Shown piece by piece: positions 25,101 to 33,309 of a stretch of 64,000 bases of DNA. The translations under genes and the position numbers were made by a program. The stretch is from NCBI GenBank assembly GCA_020633205.1, contig JACKEB010000016.1, positions 1 through 64,000 on the forward strand, in the 5' to 3' direction. Positions within the stretch are counted from its first letter, which is position 1; each line of letters opens with the position of its first letter. The DNA is from Polyangiaceae bacterium. GTDB lineage: Bacteria > Myxococcota_A > Polyangia > Polyangiales > Polyangiaceae. The notes under the pieces are model-generated. The model was not told the DNA's origin, did not search any database, and saw nothing but the letters and a program-made list of their open reading frames with translations.

Positions 25101-25742
25101 ATGGCACTCGCCCAAATCAGCGAACAGACGTTTGAGCAGGAAGTCCTCCACAGCGAGCTCCCCGTGATGGTGGAGTTTGGCGCTGAGTGGTGCGGCCCCT
25201 GCAAGACGGTGGCGCCGGAGCTTGCTGCCCTCGCTCAGGAGCTCGAGGGCAAGGCGAAGATCGTCACCGTAGACATCGACAAGAGCCCAATGTTGGCCCG
25301 CGCTCTGGGAATCCAGTCCGTGCCCACGTTCGTGGTCTTCCACAACGGACAGCCTGCTGGAGGCAAAGCTGGCGCGATGAAGCGAGCGGAGCTGCGCAAG
25401 CTCATCGAGCCCTTCTTGCCGCGCACCGCCGGTGCTTTGAAGCCCGAAGAGGTCGCGGAGCTGCTGAAGCGCGGACAGATCAGCCTCGTCGACACCCGAG
25501 AGGCACCCGTGTTCGCCCGTGCGCACCTACCTGGCGCTGCGAATCTGCCCCTCGAAGAAATCGAGAGTCGCCTGGCGGAGCTACACATGCTCCCCGCGGA
25601 ACCGGTCTTGTACTGTCGCAGCGGAGACAAAACCAAGGAGCTAGCAGAAAAGCTCAGCGAGCAAGGCGTCCCGGTGAACTTCCTGGAAGGTGGCGTGCTG
25701 AACTGGGAAGCCGCCGGCTTCGAGCTCGAGCGCCCGGACTGA
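25101..25742 (+). CDS. Thioredoxin-rhodanese fusion protein
   Basis: This 213-residue cytoplasmic protein joins a thioredoxin domain (about 1-105) to a rhodanese-like domain (about 115-213). The thioredoxin active site is WCGPCK near residue 32, with the cis-Pro loop SVPTFVVF. The rhodanese half keeps LVDTREAPVFARAHLPGAANLP and the active-site loop with Cys in YCRSGDKTKE. Such fusions could pass a persulfide between the two cysteines; this is inference. The gene stands alone, with a ribosome-binding site-like stretch before the ATG. A perfect hairpin lies between it and the convergent larC. Confidence 0.92.
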   Translation: MALAQISEQTFEQEVLHSELPVMVEFGAEWCGPCKTVAPELAALAQELEGKAKIVTVDIDKSPMLARALGIQSVPTFVVFHNGQPAGGKAGAMKRAELRKLIEPFLPRTAGALKPEEVAELLKRGQISLVDTREAPVFARAHLPGAANLPLEEIESRLAELHMLPAEPVLYCRSGDKTKELAEKLSEQGVPVNFLEGGVLNWEAAGFELERPD

Positions 25743-25758
25743 TAGGCCGAGATGCTGA

Positions 25759-25786
25759 CGTGACGCCCCCCTGCTTGGGCGTCACG
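25759..25786. terminator. Perfect hairpin between convergent trx-rhodanese and larC genes
   Basis: CGTGACGCCC (25759-25768) pairs perfectly with GGGCGTCACG (25777-25786) around an 8-base loop, 17 bp after one stop and 15 bp from the other. It is placed to serve both strands. It lacks a T-run. Confidence 0.6.
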
Positions 25787-25800
25787 GGCGGTTCGCCAGC

Positions 25801-27210
25801 TCAGACGCCGAGCTTTGACTGAGCCGCGGCCAATGCCACCCGGATCACTTCGCTGACTGGCTGATGAGCCTCCCGCGCGATGCGCTCGCAATCGGAGAAC
25901 TCGGGCTTGATTTGCGCCGGGCCAAAGTCGCCCTCGCTGACCTTGACGCGTACATCGCCCCACGGTGTTTCCACATGGATTTCTCGGCGTGGTCGAACAA
26001 CGCGCGCGACACGCCTTCGTCGCACACCAATCGAGCTGGTCTCGCGCAACACGCAGCGGGCGACGTCATCGGCCGTACCCAAGGGCGCCAATGCGGAGAT
26101 CACCCAGCCTGGTCGGCCCTTCTTCATCGTTACAGGGACAATCCAGGCATCCACCGCGCCGGACTCGAGCACCGCAGCGAGCGCGTGACCAGCGAGTTCA
26201 CCGGTGAGGTCATCGACATTGGCCTCGAGCAACTCGATGTCATCGGTCGAGCCGTCCGGGGCGATGAGAATCGCCCGGAGAGCGTTGGGACGATCCGGAA
26301 GCTTGCGGGTACCTGCACCCCAGCCGTGGGCGAGCGGCTTTCCAGTGGGCCAAACGCCAGTGCTTTCCGCAACCCCGGCCACGATGGCAGCGCCAGTAGG
26401 CGTCACCAGTTCGGCCTCGAGCCCGGAGTCGACGGTCAAGAAACCCTTGAGACAACCCAGTGTGGCGGGCGCTGGCAGCGGGATGCGCCCGTGGCGGCAC
26501 TCCACGAAGCCGCGTCCTAGCGGCAGCGGGGTGACCAGTACTTTGGCCCCCAGATAGTCAAAGCAAGCCGCTGCACCAACGATGTCAACGATCGCGTCAA
26601 GCGCGCCGACTTCATGAAAGTGTACCGACTCGACGGGAATGCGATGAACCGCCGCCTCGGATTCCGCAAGGATACGGAAGATGCGCTGAGCTAGCGACTT
26701 CACCGATTCGCGCAGCCCACTGTCTGCGATGAGCTTTGCGATTTCAGCGTAGCTCCGCTCCCGTCCGCCGGCCTCCAGCTTGACGTCGAAATGCGTCGCA
26801 CCGATCGCCCCAGCAGGCACGGAGGCGAGCTCCAGTTCGAAGCCGGAGAGAGACAGCGTCGCCACCGCCTCACGCACCACCGCGAAGGGCACTCCGAGGT
26901 CGACCAGCGCCGCGATGGTCATGTCCCCCGCGATACCGCTGAAGGTGTCGAGCAGGAGCAACTTGCCCTGACCAGCACCACGCGGGAGCGCGTCACGCCA
27001 GCGCTCTGGGTCGCCATCGATCACCGGACCGTGGTGGTGTCCGTCCCCGTGAGCGTGATGGTGCTCATCCTGATCATGATGCTCATGATCATGGTGCTCA
27101 TGATCATGGTGCTCATGGTCGTGGTGCTCATGGTCATGAGACTCACCGCCGGCGCCCGGCCCGTGAGTATGCCCCGAACGATGGCTCCCCCCACCGTGGG
27201 GCGGGCTCAC
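25801..27210 (-). CDS. larC: Nickel-pincer cofactor nickel-insertion protein LarC, with His-rich N-terminus
   Basis: LarC inserts nickel into pyridinium bisthiocarboxylate mononucleotide, the cofactor of lactate racemase. The family core begins LLLLDTFSGIAGDM near residue 86, with VHFHEVGALDAIVDIVGAA and the C-terminal EANVDDLTGE block typical of LarC. The first ~75 residues are an extension with four tandem five-residue units made of His, Asp and Glu plus further HHH clusters, which could bind nickel. The GTG at 27210 overlaps the larB stop as GTGA. Longer in-frame starts lie within larB. No larA, larE or nickel transporter gene is in the window. The 469-residue length is above the usual ~400 because of the extension. 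Confidence 0.92.
   Translation of the reverse strand: MSPPHGGGSHRSGHTHGPGAGGESHDHEHHDHEHHDHEHHDHEHHDQDEHHHAHGDGHHHGPVIDGDPERWRDALPRGAGQGKLLLLDTFSGIAGDMTIAALVDLGVPFAVVREAVATLSLSGFELELASVPAGAIGATHFDVKLEAGGRERSYAEIAKLIADSGLRESVKSLAQRIFRILAESEAAVHRIPVESVHFHEVGALDAIVDIVGAAACFDYLGAKVLVTPLPLGRGFVECRHGRIPLPAPATLGCLKGFLTVDSGLEAELVTPTGAAIVAGVAESTGVWPTGKPLAHGWGAGTRKLPDRPNALRAILIAPDGSTDDIELLEANVDDLTGELAGHALAAVLESGAVDAWIVPVTMKKGRPGWVISALAPLGTADDVARCVLRETSSIGVRRRRVARVVRPRREIHVETPWGDVRVKVSEGDFGPAQIKPEFSDCERIAREAHQPVSEVIRVALAAAQSKLGV
27060..27140 (-). repeat. 15-bp tandem repeats encoding a His/Asp/Glu array in LarC
   Basis: Tandem 15-bp units on the minus strand encode pentapeptides of His, Glu and Asp. 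Several copies are identical at the DNA level, so slippage could change the number of metal-binding residues without frameshift. Confidence 0.8.
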
Positions 27211-28049
27211 GCCGCCGGCCCCATACGACGTAGAATGCGAAACGCCGCCATGGCCGCCCCGAATCCGTTGTCGATATTCACCACGGAAACGCCCGACGCG
27301 CAGCCGGTGAGCATACCGAAGAGCGCGGTGAAGCCACCAAGCGCGGTGCCGTACCCGACGGAGGTCGGCACTGCGATCACGGGACCCGCGATCAGACCAC
27401 CGACGACGCTCGCAAGCGCACCCTCCATGCCGGCCACGACGATCGCCACGGGGGTGTTTTGCAGGAGGTCGAGGTGCCGCACCACGCGGTGGATCCCTGC
27501 AACGCCCACATCGAAGACCCGTTGGTGCTTGGCACCACAAGCTGCGAGCGTCTCTGCAGCTTCTTCGGCGATCGGGATGTCGCTGGTGCCAGCGGTGACG
27601 ATGGCAACGGGTGAGTTATCGAGGGACTCGACGACGCGGTCTCGGCTGATCACGACCCGCGCCTCTGCCTTGTACTCGAGAGCTGGCAGGACTTCGCAAA
27701 TCCTTTGCGCCTTGTCGTTTTCCACACGCGTAATCAGCACGTTGGACGACCGAGCCAAGAGGGCCTGTGCGATGCCGATGATCTGCTCAGGGGTCTTGGA
27801 CTCTCCAAGCACGACTTCAGGCAGCCCCTGACGCAGGGCGCGGTGGTGGTCCACATTGGCGAAACCGAGGTCCTCGACTGGAAGCTGCTTCAAGAGCTCC
27901 ACCGCCGAGTCCAGCTCGACCTCTCCACGCTGCACCTTCTGCAATAATTCGCGCACCGATTGCGTGTTCACAGGGGCTCTATAGTCCTTCACCCCGGGCT
28001 CCACCACCAAGAGCGGCGCCTGGACCTGTCGCGCCTGGCTTGTGCTCAT
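27207..28049 (-). CDS. larB: Nickel-pincer cofactor biosynthesis protein LarB
   Basis: LarB carboxylates and hydrolyses nicotinic acid adenine dinucleotide to the pyridinium biscarboxylate mononucleotide, the first step of nickel-pincer cofactor synthesis. The 280-residue protein has an N-terminal domain (LLQKVQRGEVELDSAVELLKQLP, FANVDHHRALRQGLPEVVLGESK) and a C-terminal AIR-carboxylase-like domain (VAIVTAGTSDIPIAEEAAETL, IVVAGMEGALASVVGGLIAGPVIAVPTSVGYG). The last residues overlap the larC start. The start codon lies 27 bp from a divergent membrane-protein gene, so a shared promoter zone is likely. Confidence 0.95.
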   Translation of the reverse strand: MSTSQARQVQAPLLVVEPGVKDYRAPVNTQSVRELLQKVQRGEVELDSAVELLKQLPVEDLGFANVDHHRALRQGLPEVVLGESKTPEQIIGIAQALLARSSNVLITRVENDKAQRICEVLPALEYKAEARVVISRDRVVESLDNSPVAIVTAGTSDIPIAEEAAETLAACGAKHQRVFDVGVAGIHRVVRHLDLLQNTPVAIVVAGMEGALASVVGGLIAGPVIAVPTSVGYGTALGGFTALFGMLTGCASGVSVVNIDNGFGAAMAAFRILRRMGPAA

Positions 28050-28075
28050 GCCTACCCGCCACTAGAACCCGTAAA

Positions 28076-28666
28076 GTGCCAGCGCTTCTCGGCCCCTTGA
28101 TCGGCTTCGCCTTGGGCGTTGTCTTCGCCTGGTTGAGCGTTGGCAGGGCGGCACGCGACCGGCTCCAGGTGCGTCATCGTGGCACGCTGCTGAGCGCAGC
28201 GTACGGCCTGCTGATCTTCGCCCCAGTATGCGGCTATTTCATCGCCTTCGCCCCCGACTGGTCGGTCGCCTATTGGTTCGATGGGGCGGCGCTCGTGACG
28301 CCTTGGGGCCTACTCTGGGTGTTGCTCGACGCCAGTGCGCCCGCCCTTGGGTTCCTGATCGCCACACGCCAGGAGCGAGCCAAGCCGAGCTTCCTCGTGC
28401 GCGTTGGAAGCGCACCGGCTTTGCTCGCCCTCGGCCTGTTCGTCGTGAGCTACCGAAGGCTTGGAAGCTACGGCACCTATCGCCAGTTCCACGGTGACTT
28501 TGGCGTGCACCACGTCAGCGGAACGCCCCTTGGCCACGCTCTACTGTGGATGCTGCCGATCCTCACCCTGGGCACCCTGTGGACGCTGTACTGCATGCGT
28601 GACCTCAGCAAGGGCGCGACTTCCCCCATCCCGCGCCGGTCGCGTCGACACCCGGAACTAAGCTAG
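28076..28666 (+). CDS. Small polytopic membrane protein of unknown function
   Basis: The protein was not recognised. It has about 196 residues and five likely membrane helices: ALLGPLIGFALGVVFAWLSVG, the LLSAAYGLLIFAPVCGYFIAF segment, TPWGLLWVLLDASAPALGFLI, APALLALGLFVVSY and LLWMLPILTLGTLWTLYCM. A short basic cytoplasmic tail follows. I start at the GTG at 28076; an upstream TTG at 28040 would place 12 extra polar residues before the first helix. Divergent from larB, and a nickel-related role is possible but has no motif support. Confidence 0.6.
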   Translation: MPALLGPLIGFALGVVFAWLSVGRAARDRLQVRHRGTLLSAAYGLLIFAPVCGYFIAFAPDWSVAYWFDGAALVTPWGLLWVLLDASAPALGFLIATRQERAKPSFLVRVGSAPALLALGLFVVSYRRLGSYGTYRQFHGDFGVHHVSGTPLGHALLWMLPILTLGTLWTLYCMRDLSKGATSPIPRRSRRHPELS

Positions 28667-28735
28667 TGTCCAGGACTGATTCCTCGCGCCGCTCGGCGCG
28701 AATGTGGGTTCGCGCCGCGTGAGGCGCCCCCTTAG

Positions 28736-30112
28736 ATGGAGCACCGAGAGATGAAGGACGACACACAACAGCTCAGGGAGCTGGCGGAGAAACTCGTAGC
28801 CCGCGCGCAGAAAGCAGGAGCCGACGTCGCTGAGGTGTCGGCGCGCTCAGGCTGGGAGCTGTCCACCAAGGTCAGGCTCGGAGAACCCGAGCTCGTCGAA
28901 GAGGCTGGTCACCGCGGTGTGTCGATGAAAGTGATCCGTGACCAGCGCGTGGCCATGAGCGCGACGAGCGACCTCTCGGAGGCCGGGCTGGAGCGGCTGG
29001 TGGCGGATGCCATCGCGTTGCTCGACCTGAGTCAGCCGGACGCCTGCGAAGGTCCAGCGGACCCAGAGCTGCTCGCAACCCCTCCCTTCCCTGAGCTTGA
29101 TCTGTACGATCCCGCCGTCGAGGAGATCGATGCCGCCGCGGCGCTCGAACGCGCCAAGCTGGCTGAAAAGGCCGCGCTCGGCTTCGATGCGCGGCTCACG
29201 TTGTCGGAGGGCGCGACGTTTGCTCGCAACAGCGGCATCCGCGTCATGGTGCTCTCCAACGGCTTCGTCGGGACCACGCGCGGTTCCTACGCCTCCCTGG
29301 TGGTCTCGCCCGTCGCGAAGGACGACGGCGGCAAGAATCGTCGCGGCTTCTACTGGTCGGCGTGTCGCCATCTGGCCGACTTGGAGGATACCGAGGAAGT
29401 CGGACGCGAAGCCGCACGCCGCACGCTACGCCAACTGGGTGCACGCAAAGTCGACACCTGCGAAGCGCCGGTCATATTCGACCCAGACGTCGCCCGCTCC
29501 ATCGTCGGCACCTTCGCCGGCTGCATCACGGGCGGCGCCGTCTGGCGCAAGTCAAGTTACCTCGCGGAAAGAGAAGGCTCCAGCGTCGCCAGCCCCCTGG
29601 TCACCCTAATCGACGATCCGCTGCTACCGCGAGCGCCTGGCTCCCGCCCGTTCGACGGTGAGGGCATGCCGTCCAGGCGAAACGTGGTGGTGCAGGACGG
29701 CGAGCTGAAGACGTTTCTGCTCGATTGGTACAGCGCCCGCAAGCTTGGCCGTGAATCAACCCACAGCGCGTCGCGAGGAGGCGCCTCGGTCGGTTCTTCG
29801 ACCAGCAACTTCGTGCTGCAGCCAGGTAAGGTCAGCCGGGACGAGCTGATTCGCTCGACCAAGCGCGGGCTCTATGTCACCGAGATGATGGGCTTTGGCT
29901 TCAATGCGGTGACCGGCGATTTCAGCCGCGGCGCCGCTGGGTTCTGGATCGAAGACGGTGAGCTGGCGTTCCCGGTGAGCGAAATCACGGCCTCGTCGAA
30001 CTTGGACACGATGCTGAAGAACATCGACGCGGTCGCCGATGACCTGGTGATGAAGACGTCAGTGGCCGCACCAACCTTCCGCGTCTCGTCGATGACCATC
30101 GCCGGGTCGTAG
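28736..30112 (+). CDS. pmbA: TldD/PmbA family metalloprotease subunit (PmbA/TldE type)
   Basis: The 458-residue protein belongs to the TldD/TldE(PmbA) family of two-subunit proteases that trim peptides such as microcins. It has VRLGEPELVEEAGHRGVSMKVI at the N-terminus, RGFYWSACRHLADLEDTEEVG in the middle and the C-terminal GLYVTEMMGFGFNAVTGDFSRGAAGFWIEDG, which is typical of PmbA. The HExxxH zinc site of TldD was not found, so it is the non-metal subunit. No tldD gene is in the window. Two starts fit: ATG 28736 and ATG 28751, the latter with GGAG at a fair distance. Confidence 0.9.
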   Translation: MEHREMKDDTQQLRELAEKLVARAQKAGADVAEVSARSGWELSTKVRLGEPELVEEAGHRGVSMKVIRDQRVAMSATSDLSEAGLERLVADAIALLDLSQPDACEGPADPELLATPPFPELDLYDPAVEEIDAAAALERAKLAEKAALGFDARLTLSEGATFARNSGIRVMVLSNGFVGTTRGSYASLVVSPVAKDDGGKNRRGFYWSACRHLADLEDTEEVGREAARRTLRQLGARKVDTCEAPVIFDPDVARSIVGTFAGCITGGAVWRKSSYLAEREGSSVASPLVTLIDDPLLPRAPGSRPFDGEGMPSRRNVVVQDGELKTFLLDWYSARKLGRESTHSASRGGASVGSSTSNFVLQPGKVSRDELIRSTKRGLYVTEMMGFGFNAVTGDFSRGAAGFWIEDGELAFPVSEITASSNLDTMLKNIDAVADDLVMKTSVAAPTFRVSSMTIAGS

Positions 30113-30166
30113 CTCGCCAGGCTGCGACCTCAGCTTCTCGAGGCGGGGGTCGTCTGTAGGGACCCA

Positions 30167-30215
30167 AAACTGAAGAGCCGATCGACGCCCCAGGCGAAGA
30201 TCGGCTCAGCAGTTT
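30167..30215. terminator. Long hairpin between convergent genes
   Basis: GAGCCGATC (30175-30183) pairs with GATCGGCTC (30199-30207). The stem extends outside through AAACTG (30167-30172) and CAGTTT (30210-30215) across a 2-base internal loop. The loop contains a smaller GC stem. It lies 54 bp after the pmbA stop and 15 bp from the end of the convergent HTH gene, so it is probably a bidirectional terminator. Confidence 0.65.
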
Positions 30216-30229
30216 GTGCGTACCCACGC

Positions 30230-30859
30230 TCAGGGGATCGGCCGGTCACGACGACGGACGCGCAGCAGACTCGCCAGGCTCCCGGGGTCGAGGAGGTCAA
30301 GCAGTTCGTAGCCTTCCGCGTCCGCGGGGGGCGAACCAACCCATACCACTCTGCAATCTTCGCACGCCCGATCGATCGCCGCACGGAAGGCCTTGAGGTC
30401 GACGCCAACCATCTGCTCGGCGACGACCACAACCATCAGTGGGCGATGGGACGGGCACATCACCAGTGCGTCGAGGGGATTCTCCAAGCTGATGGCCCCT
30501 CGAGGTAGCCCAAGTGTCCCAGCGCGCGCATCCTCCGCGACGAGCAACAGTGGACACCTACAGCTCAACTCGTCGGGTACAGGGAAGCCGGAGCGGCGCA
30601 TGAACTCCGCCACATCTTCCGCGCGGAACCGTAGGTGACGCCCCGGAGTGCGGAAGTGCGGGATGCGTCCGTCCGCCACCCAGTTGTGGACGGTCTTTAC
30701 TCCACAACCCAGGAGCTCTGCGACCTGGCGCGTCGTCAAAGGCGCCTGCTCCTCGCGGCGATACACTTTGATGCGAGACCCGGAGCTCCGACCGTCATCC
30801 CACTCCGCGAGAGTTTCGTCAGTCGTTTCGGCGGATGCGTCGATTGCTCGTTGGTTCAC
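30230..30859 (-). CDS. Excisionase-family HTH protein with a C-terminal receiver-like domain
   Basis: This 209-residue DNA-binding protein has a MerR/excisionase-type helix-turn-helix (LTTRQVAELLGCGVKTVHNWVADGRIPHFRTPGRHLRF, split here only for description, residues ~40-77). A C-terminal domain of ~100 residues alternates hydrophobic strands and helices like a receiver (CPLLLVAEDA, MVVVVAEQM, VVWVG), but lacks a clear phosphoacceptor Asp triad. I choose GTG at 30859 because GGGGG lies five bases upstream; a TTG at 30901 has no ribosome-binding site. Unrecognised beyond these features. Such architecture occurs in myxobacterial regulators of unknown signal. Confidence 0.72.
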   Translation of the reverse strand: MNQRAIDASAETTDETLAEWDDGRSSGSRIKVYRREEQAPLTTRQVAELLGCGVKTVHNWVADGRIPHFRTPGRHLRFRAEDVAEFMRRSGFPVPDELSCRCPLLLVAEDARAGTLGLPRGAISLENPLDALVMCPSHRPLMVVVVAEQMVGVDLKAFRAAIDRACEDCRVVWVGSPPADAEGYELLDLLDPGSLASLLRVRRRDRPIP

Positions 30860-31439
30860 ACTGGCCCCCTTTGTGGGGTTGGGGTTGGGTTCGGCGCGCA
30901 AACGCGGATGGGGTCGCGCGGGAGGGGATGGGCCGTGGCTAACGCACTGTCACCGCGCGGTAGCCTGAAGTCGCAGTGAAGCTAATCTTGGTTTATGGAA
31001 ACGAGCCCGCATTCGTCAATCGAAACTCGCGACGCGGGGAAAGATTGTCGCGGAACCAGGACCGTCGGCTAGCGGAGAGTGACTCAACCCGTCTCTCCAT
31101 GACGCGATCACCAATCCACGAGTGAACGCACGAACGCGCAACCAGCGCAAAGCGCACGGCTGGCTGCTCCAAGCGGCCTTGCAAACCACAACACCTACAG
31201 ACTCACACCGAACGTTCCCGTTTCGACACCGGAATGTCGGTGACTTGAACGTCTGTTGGCCAGACGCCTTCTGCTGCCCGGAAACACGCGGCAGCGCCGT
31301 TCTCGAGTTGTGGCAGCAAACCCGCCGTTGAGCGTTGGCCCGCGGCAAGGGTAACACGCCAGTCGATGCGAAACGGAACTCGTTCGGAGCGCTGACTAAT
31401 TCTCCCCCGAACGTAGCCACTGCGTGAGACGGAACGGCG
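30860..31439. other. 580-bp gap upstream of the HTH gene
   Basis: No convincing gene was found on either strand; reading frames here are short and rich in Arg, Thr and Cys, with no recognisable domain. It has a few small inverted repeats (for example CGACA with TGTCG around 31222) and a locally lower GC share than the neighbours near 30976-31030. It must contain the promoter of the minus-strand HTH gene and the terminator of the minus-strand lamin-tail gene. Confidence 0.5.
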
Positions 31440-32903
31440 TTAGTCAGTAGCGGCGGCGTCGAAACGATTCGCTTCGCCTGGAGATGCGCCCGGCGCGCCG
31501 TGGGTCTGGAAAGAGATGAGTACATCACTCAGTTCCGGTGTCCGCCTCGCAACGCTATACCCTGGCTTGTCATGTTTCAACGGTGGAATAGCGGACACCA
31601 AATCTCCGTCGGGATCTCGCAGGATGAGCGGCTCTCCTGAATTCGAAAGCCCGCTCTTGCCCAGCTGCTCCACCACGATCAGCTGAACCTCCTTCGAGGG
31701 TGACAGGTCGAAAGGGTATGCGCGATCATACTCAGGGGTGACGAGTAGCGCGTACGCTCCCGGCGACACCGTCGCAGGCGGCAGCTCGGTGCGTCCCGCA
31801 CCATCCTCCAGCGTGTAGCCGTCCAGGGATGCGACGCGGGAGCCCGCATTGAAAAGCTCGATCCACTCCTGCGCGGGTTCTGGCCCGTTCGGATTTGCCA
31901 GCACCTCGTTCAGTACAACCTGCGCTCGAGGAGCAAGGGTCCGAACTTCCCCCTCATCACGCAGCGTGTTGCCCGCGGGATCCAAGCTAACCAACGAGTA
32001 GGCATAGCTGGTGTCGGGGCTTAGCCCTGAGATGACTAGAAAATCACCAGTTTCAGGCCCGAGTGTGTTGCCAGCGATCTCAACGACCCACAGCGACTCT
32101 CGGGGCTTCCGCAATGCCAGGTACGAATCCCCTGCACGCGCGCACCCATCGGCCAAAGGCTGCTCCGTGACCGCGCACTCCAAGGAGGCTCTTGCGACGG
32201 ATTCTTCAACCGCAAGCCGCGTGGCGGGTAGCCAACTGTCTCCGATTGCAAGCGGCGCGAGACACGGCTCCGAGGCGGAGTCGGTGAGCTCAAGTGTGAA
32301 GCAGCTCTCGGCCAGGAACCCTACATCGCTTATCCCCACGGCAACGTGCCCTGCTACGCCGCACGCGTCCAGCGACACGCTGGACTCCCCTACCCGCCAT
32401 CCTGGACAGAAGACAGCTAGGCGACCGGATCGCCCCTGAGGAGGCCAGACCCGCGGGGCGTATTCGGGTTGTTCGAATGCAACGTCCACCTCGAGCAGCA
32501 GGCCCAACCCGAGCTCAGCCAGGGAGTAGCGCTGCCCTGGGACGAGCGGTTCCTGGTTGCCGAGCCATGCTGGAGCCGCGGGATCAACCCCCCAGCGCAA
32601 CGCTTGAACCTCCCGGTCGAGCAACGACTCGGGGAGGTCGCGCTCACGCAAGCGGCGCTCGTAGTACTCGCTGAGGCTGCCTGTATAGAGCCGCAGGTCG
32701 GCGGCGTTGCTGCCGGGCACTTCGAACCGCGCCACGTTTGGGATCCCTCCCGCGCTCGGCGCACCATGAATCTCAATCTCCCTGTCCGGAGCGACCTCCG
32801 GCACGGGCGGTTCGAACGAGGGCTCGCAGCCCACTACGACGGCAAGAGCAGCAAGGACGAGCGCGGATGAAACGGGCGGATTCGATCGGAGGTACGGGGC
32901 CAC
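31440..32903 (-). CDS. Lipoprotein with a lamin-tail domain
   Basis: This 487-residue lipoprotein has a signal sequence (SSALVLAALAVVVGC; Cys near residue 26). Middle portion (about 50-310) is beta-rich and unrecognised. A lamin-tail domain (LTD) follows at about 328-440: VVLNEVLANPNGPEPAQEWIELFN, SLDGYTLEDGAGRTELPP, and GEPLILRDPDGDLVSAI. A fibronectin-like strand segment (PDTSYAYSLVSLDPAGN) precedes it. LTDs in bacteria are often extracellular and tied to surface proteins or nucleases; no catalytic domain is seen here. The GTG start overlaps the divergent HTH gene by 37 bp. Confidence 0.82.
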   Translation of the reverse strand: MAPYLRSNPPVSSALVLAALAVVVGCEPSFEPPVPEVAPDREIEIHGAPSAGGIPNVARFEVPGSNAADLRLYTGSLSEYYERRLRERDLPESLLDREVQALRWGVDPAAPAWLGNQEPLVPGQRYSLAELGLGLLLEVDVAFEQPEYAPRVWPPQGRSGRLAVFCPGWRVGESSVSLDACGVAGHVAVGISDVGFLAESCFTLELTDSASEPCLAPLAIGDSWLPATRLAVEESVARASLECAVTEQPLADGCARAGDSYLALRKPRESLWVVEIAGNTLGPETGDFLVISGLSPDTSYAYSLVSLDPAGNTLRDEGEVRTLAPRAQVVLNEVLANPNGPEPAQEWIELFNAGSRVASLDGYTLEDGAGRTELPPATVSPGAYALLVTPEYDRAYPFDLSPSKEVQLIVVEQLGKSGLSNSGEPLILRDPDGDLVSAIPPLKHDKPGYSVARRTPELSDVLISFQTHGAPGASPGEANRFDAAATD

Positions 32904-33301
32904 CTGAAAACTTCGACCGGTACCAGCGCGAGTTGCTTCTTCGATGGCTGGGGCACTACGGTTCCCGCGTGAGCCCTGAAGACATCAAGCAACTACGCAA
33001 GGACCTTGGCTGCACCGCCCGTGAACTCGCAGAGACCCTGGGCCTCGAACAGAAGGAAGTACTCGCGTGGGAGGATGGAGAGCTCTTCCCCACCAAACGC
33101 TGGGTGAGCGCGATGCAGCGGCTGAGGCAAGAAGGGCCCAGCGCTATCAAGAAGAAGCCCCGCGGCAAGGCCAAGGGCGCCACGGGGATGGCTCGTCTTC
33201 ACGACGCGGAACTCTGGGCGATCGTGCGCAAGCTCCTGGCTCACCCTCAGCTGTTCGAACGCGTCAAGGCGCTCGCCGCCGACTTCGACGACCCGAGCTG
33301 A
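32867..33301 (+). CDS. HTH (XRE-like) small regulator
   Basis: This 144-residue protein has a helix-turn-helix of the XRE/antitoxin type near residues 35-75 (SPEDIKQLRKDLGCTARELAETLG, given here as the visible core). A basic linker (IKKKPRGKAKGA) and a C-terminal helix-rich region follow. The ATG at 32867 is preceded by AAGGA at a suitable spacing. The first 37 bp overlap the 5' end of the divergent lipoprotein gene, so each promoter lies in the other's coding sequence. No toxin partner is evident; the convergent downstream gene is scpB. Confidence 0.75.
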   Translation: MKRADSIGGTGPPENFDRYQRELLLRWLGHYGSRVSPEDIKQLRKDLGCTARELAETLGLEQKEVLAWEDGELFPTKRWVSAMQRLRQEGPSAIKKKPRGKAKGATGMARLHDAELWAIVRKLLAHPQLFERVKALAADFDDPS

Positions 33302-33309
33302 GCTAGCGC

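Noticed and set aside
31016..31528. Possible gene in the gap after the HTH gene
   Set aside because: The frame overlaps the end of the lamin-tail gene, is rich in Arg/Thr/Cys and has no domain or ribosome-binding site.
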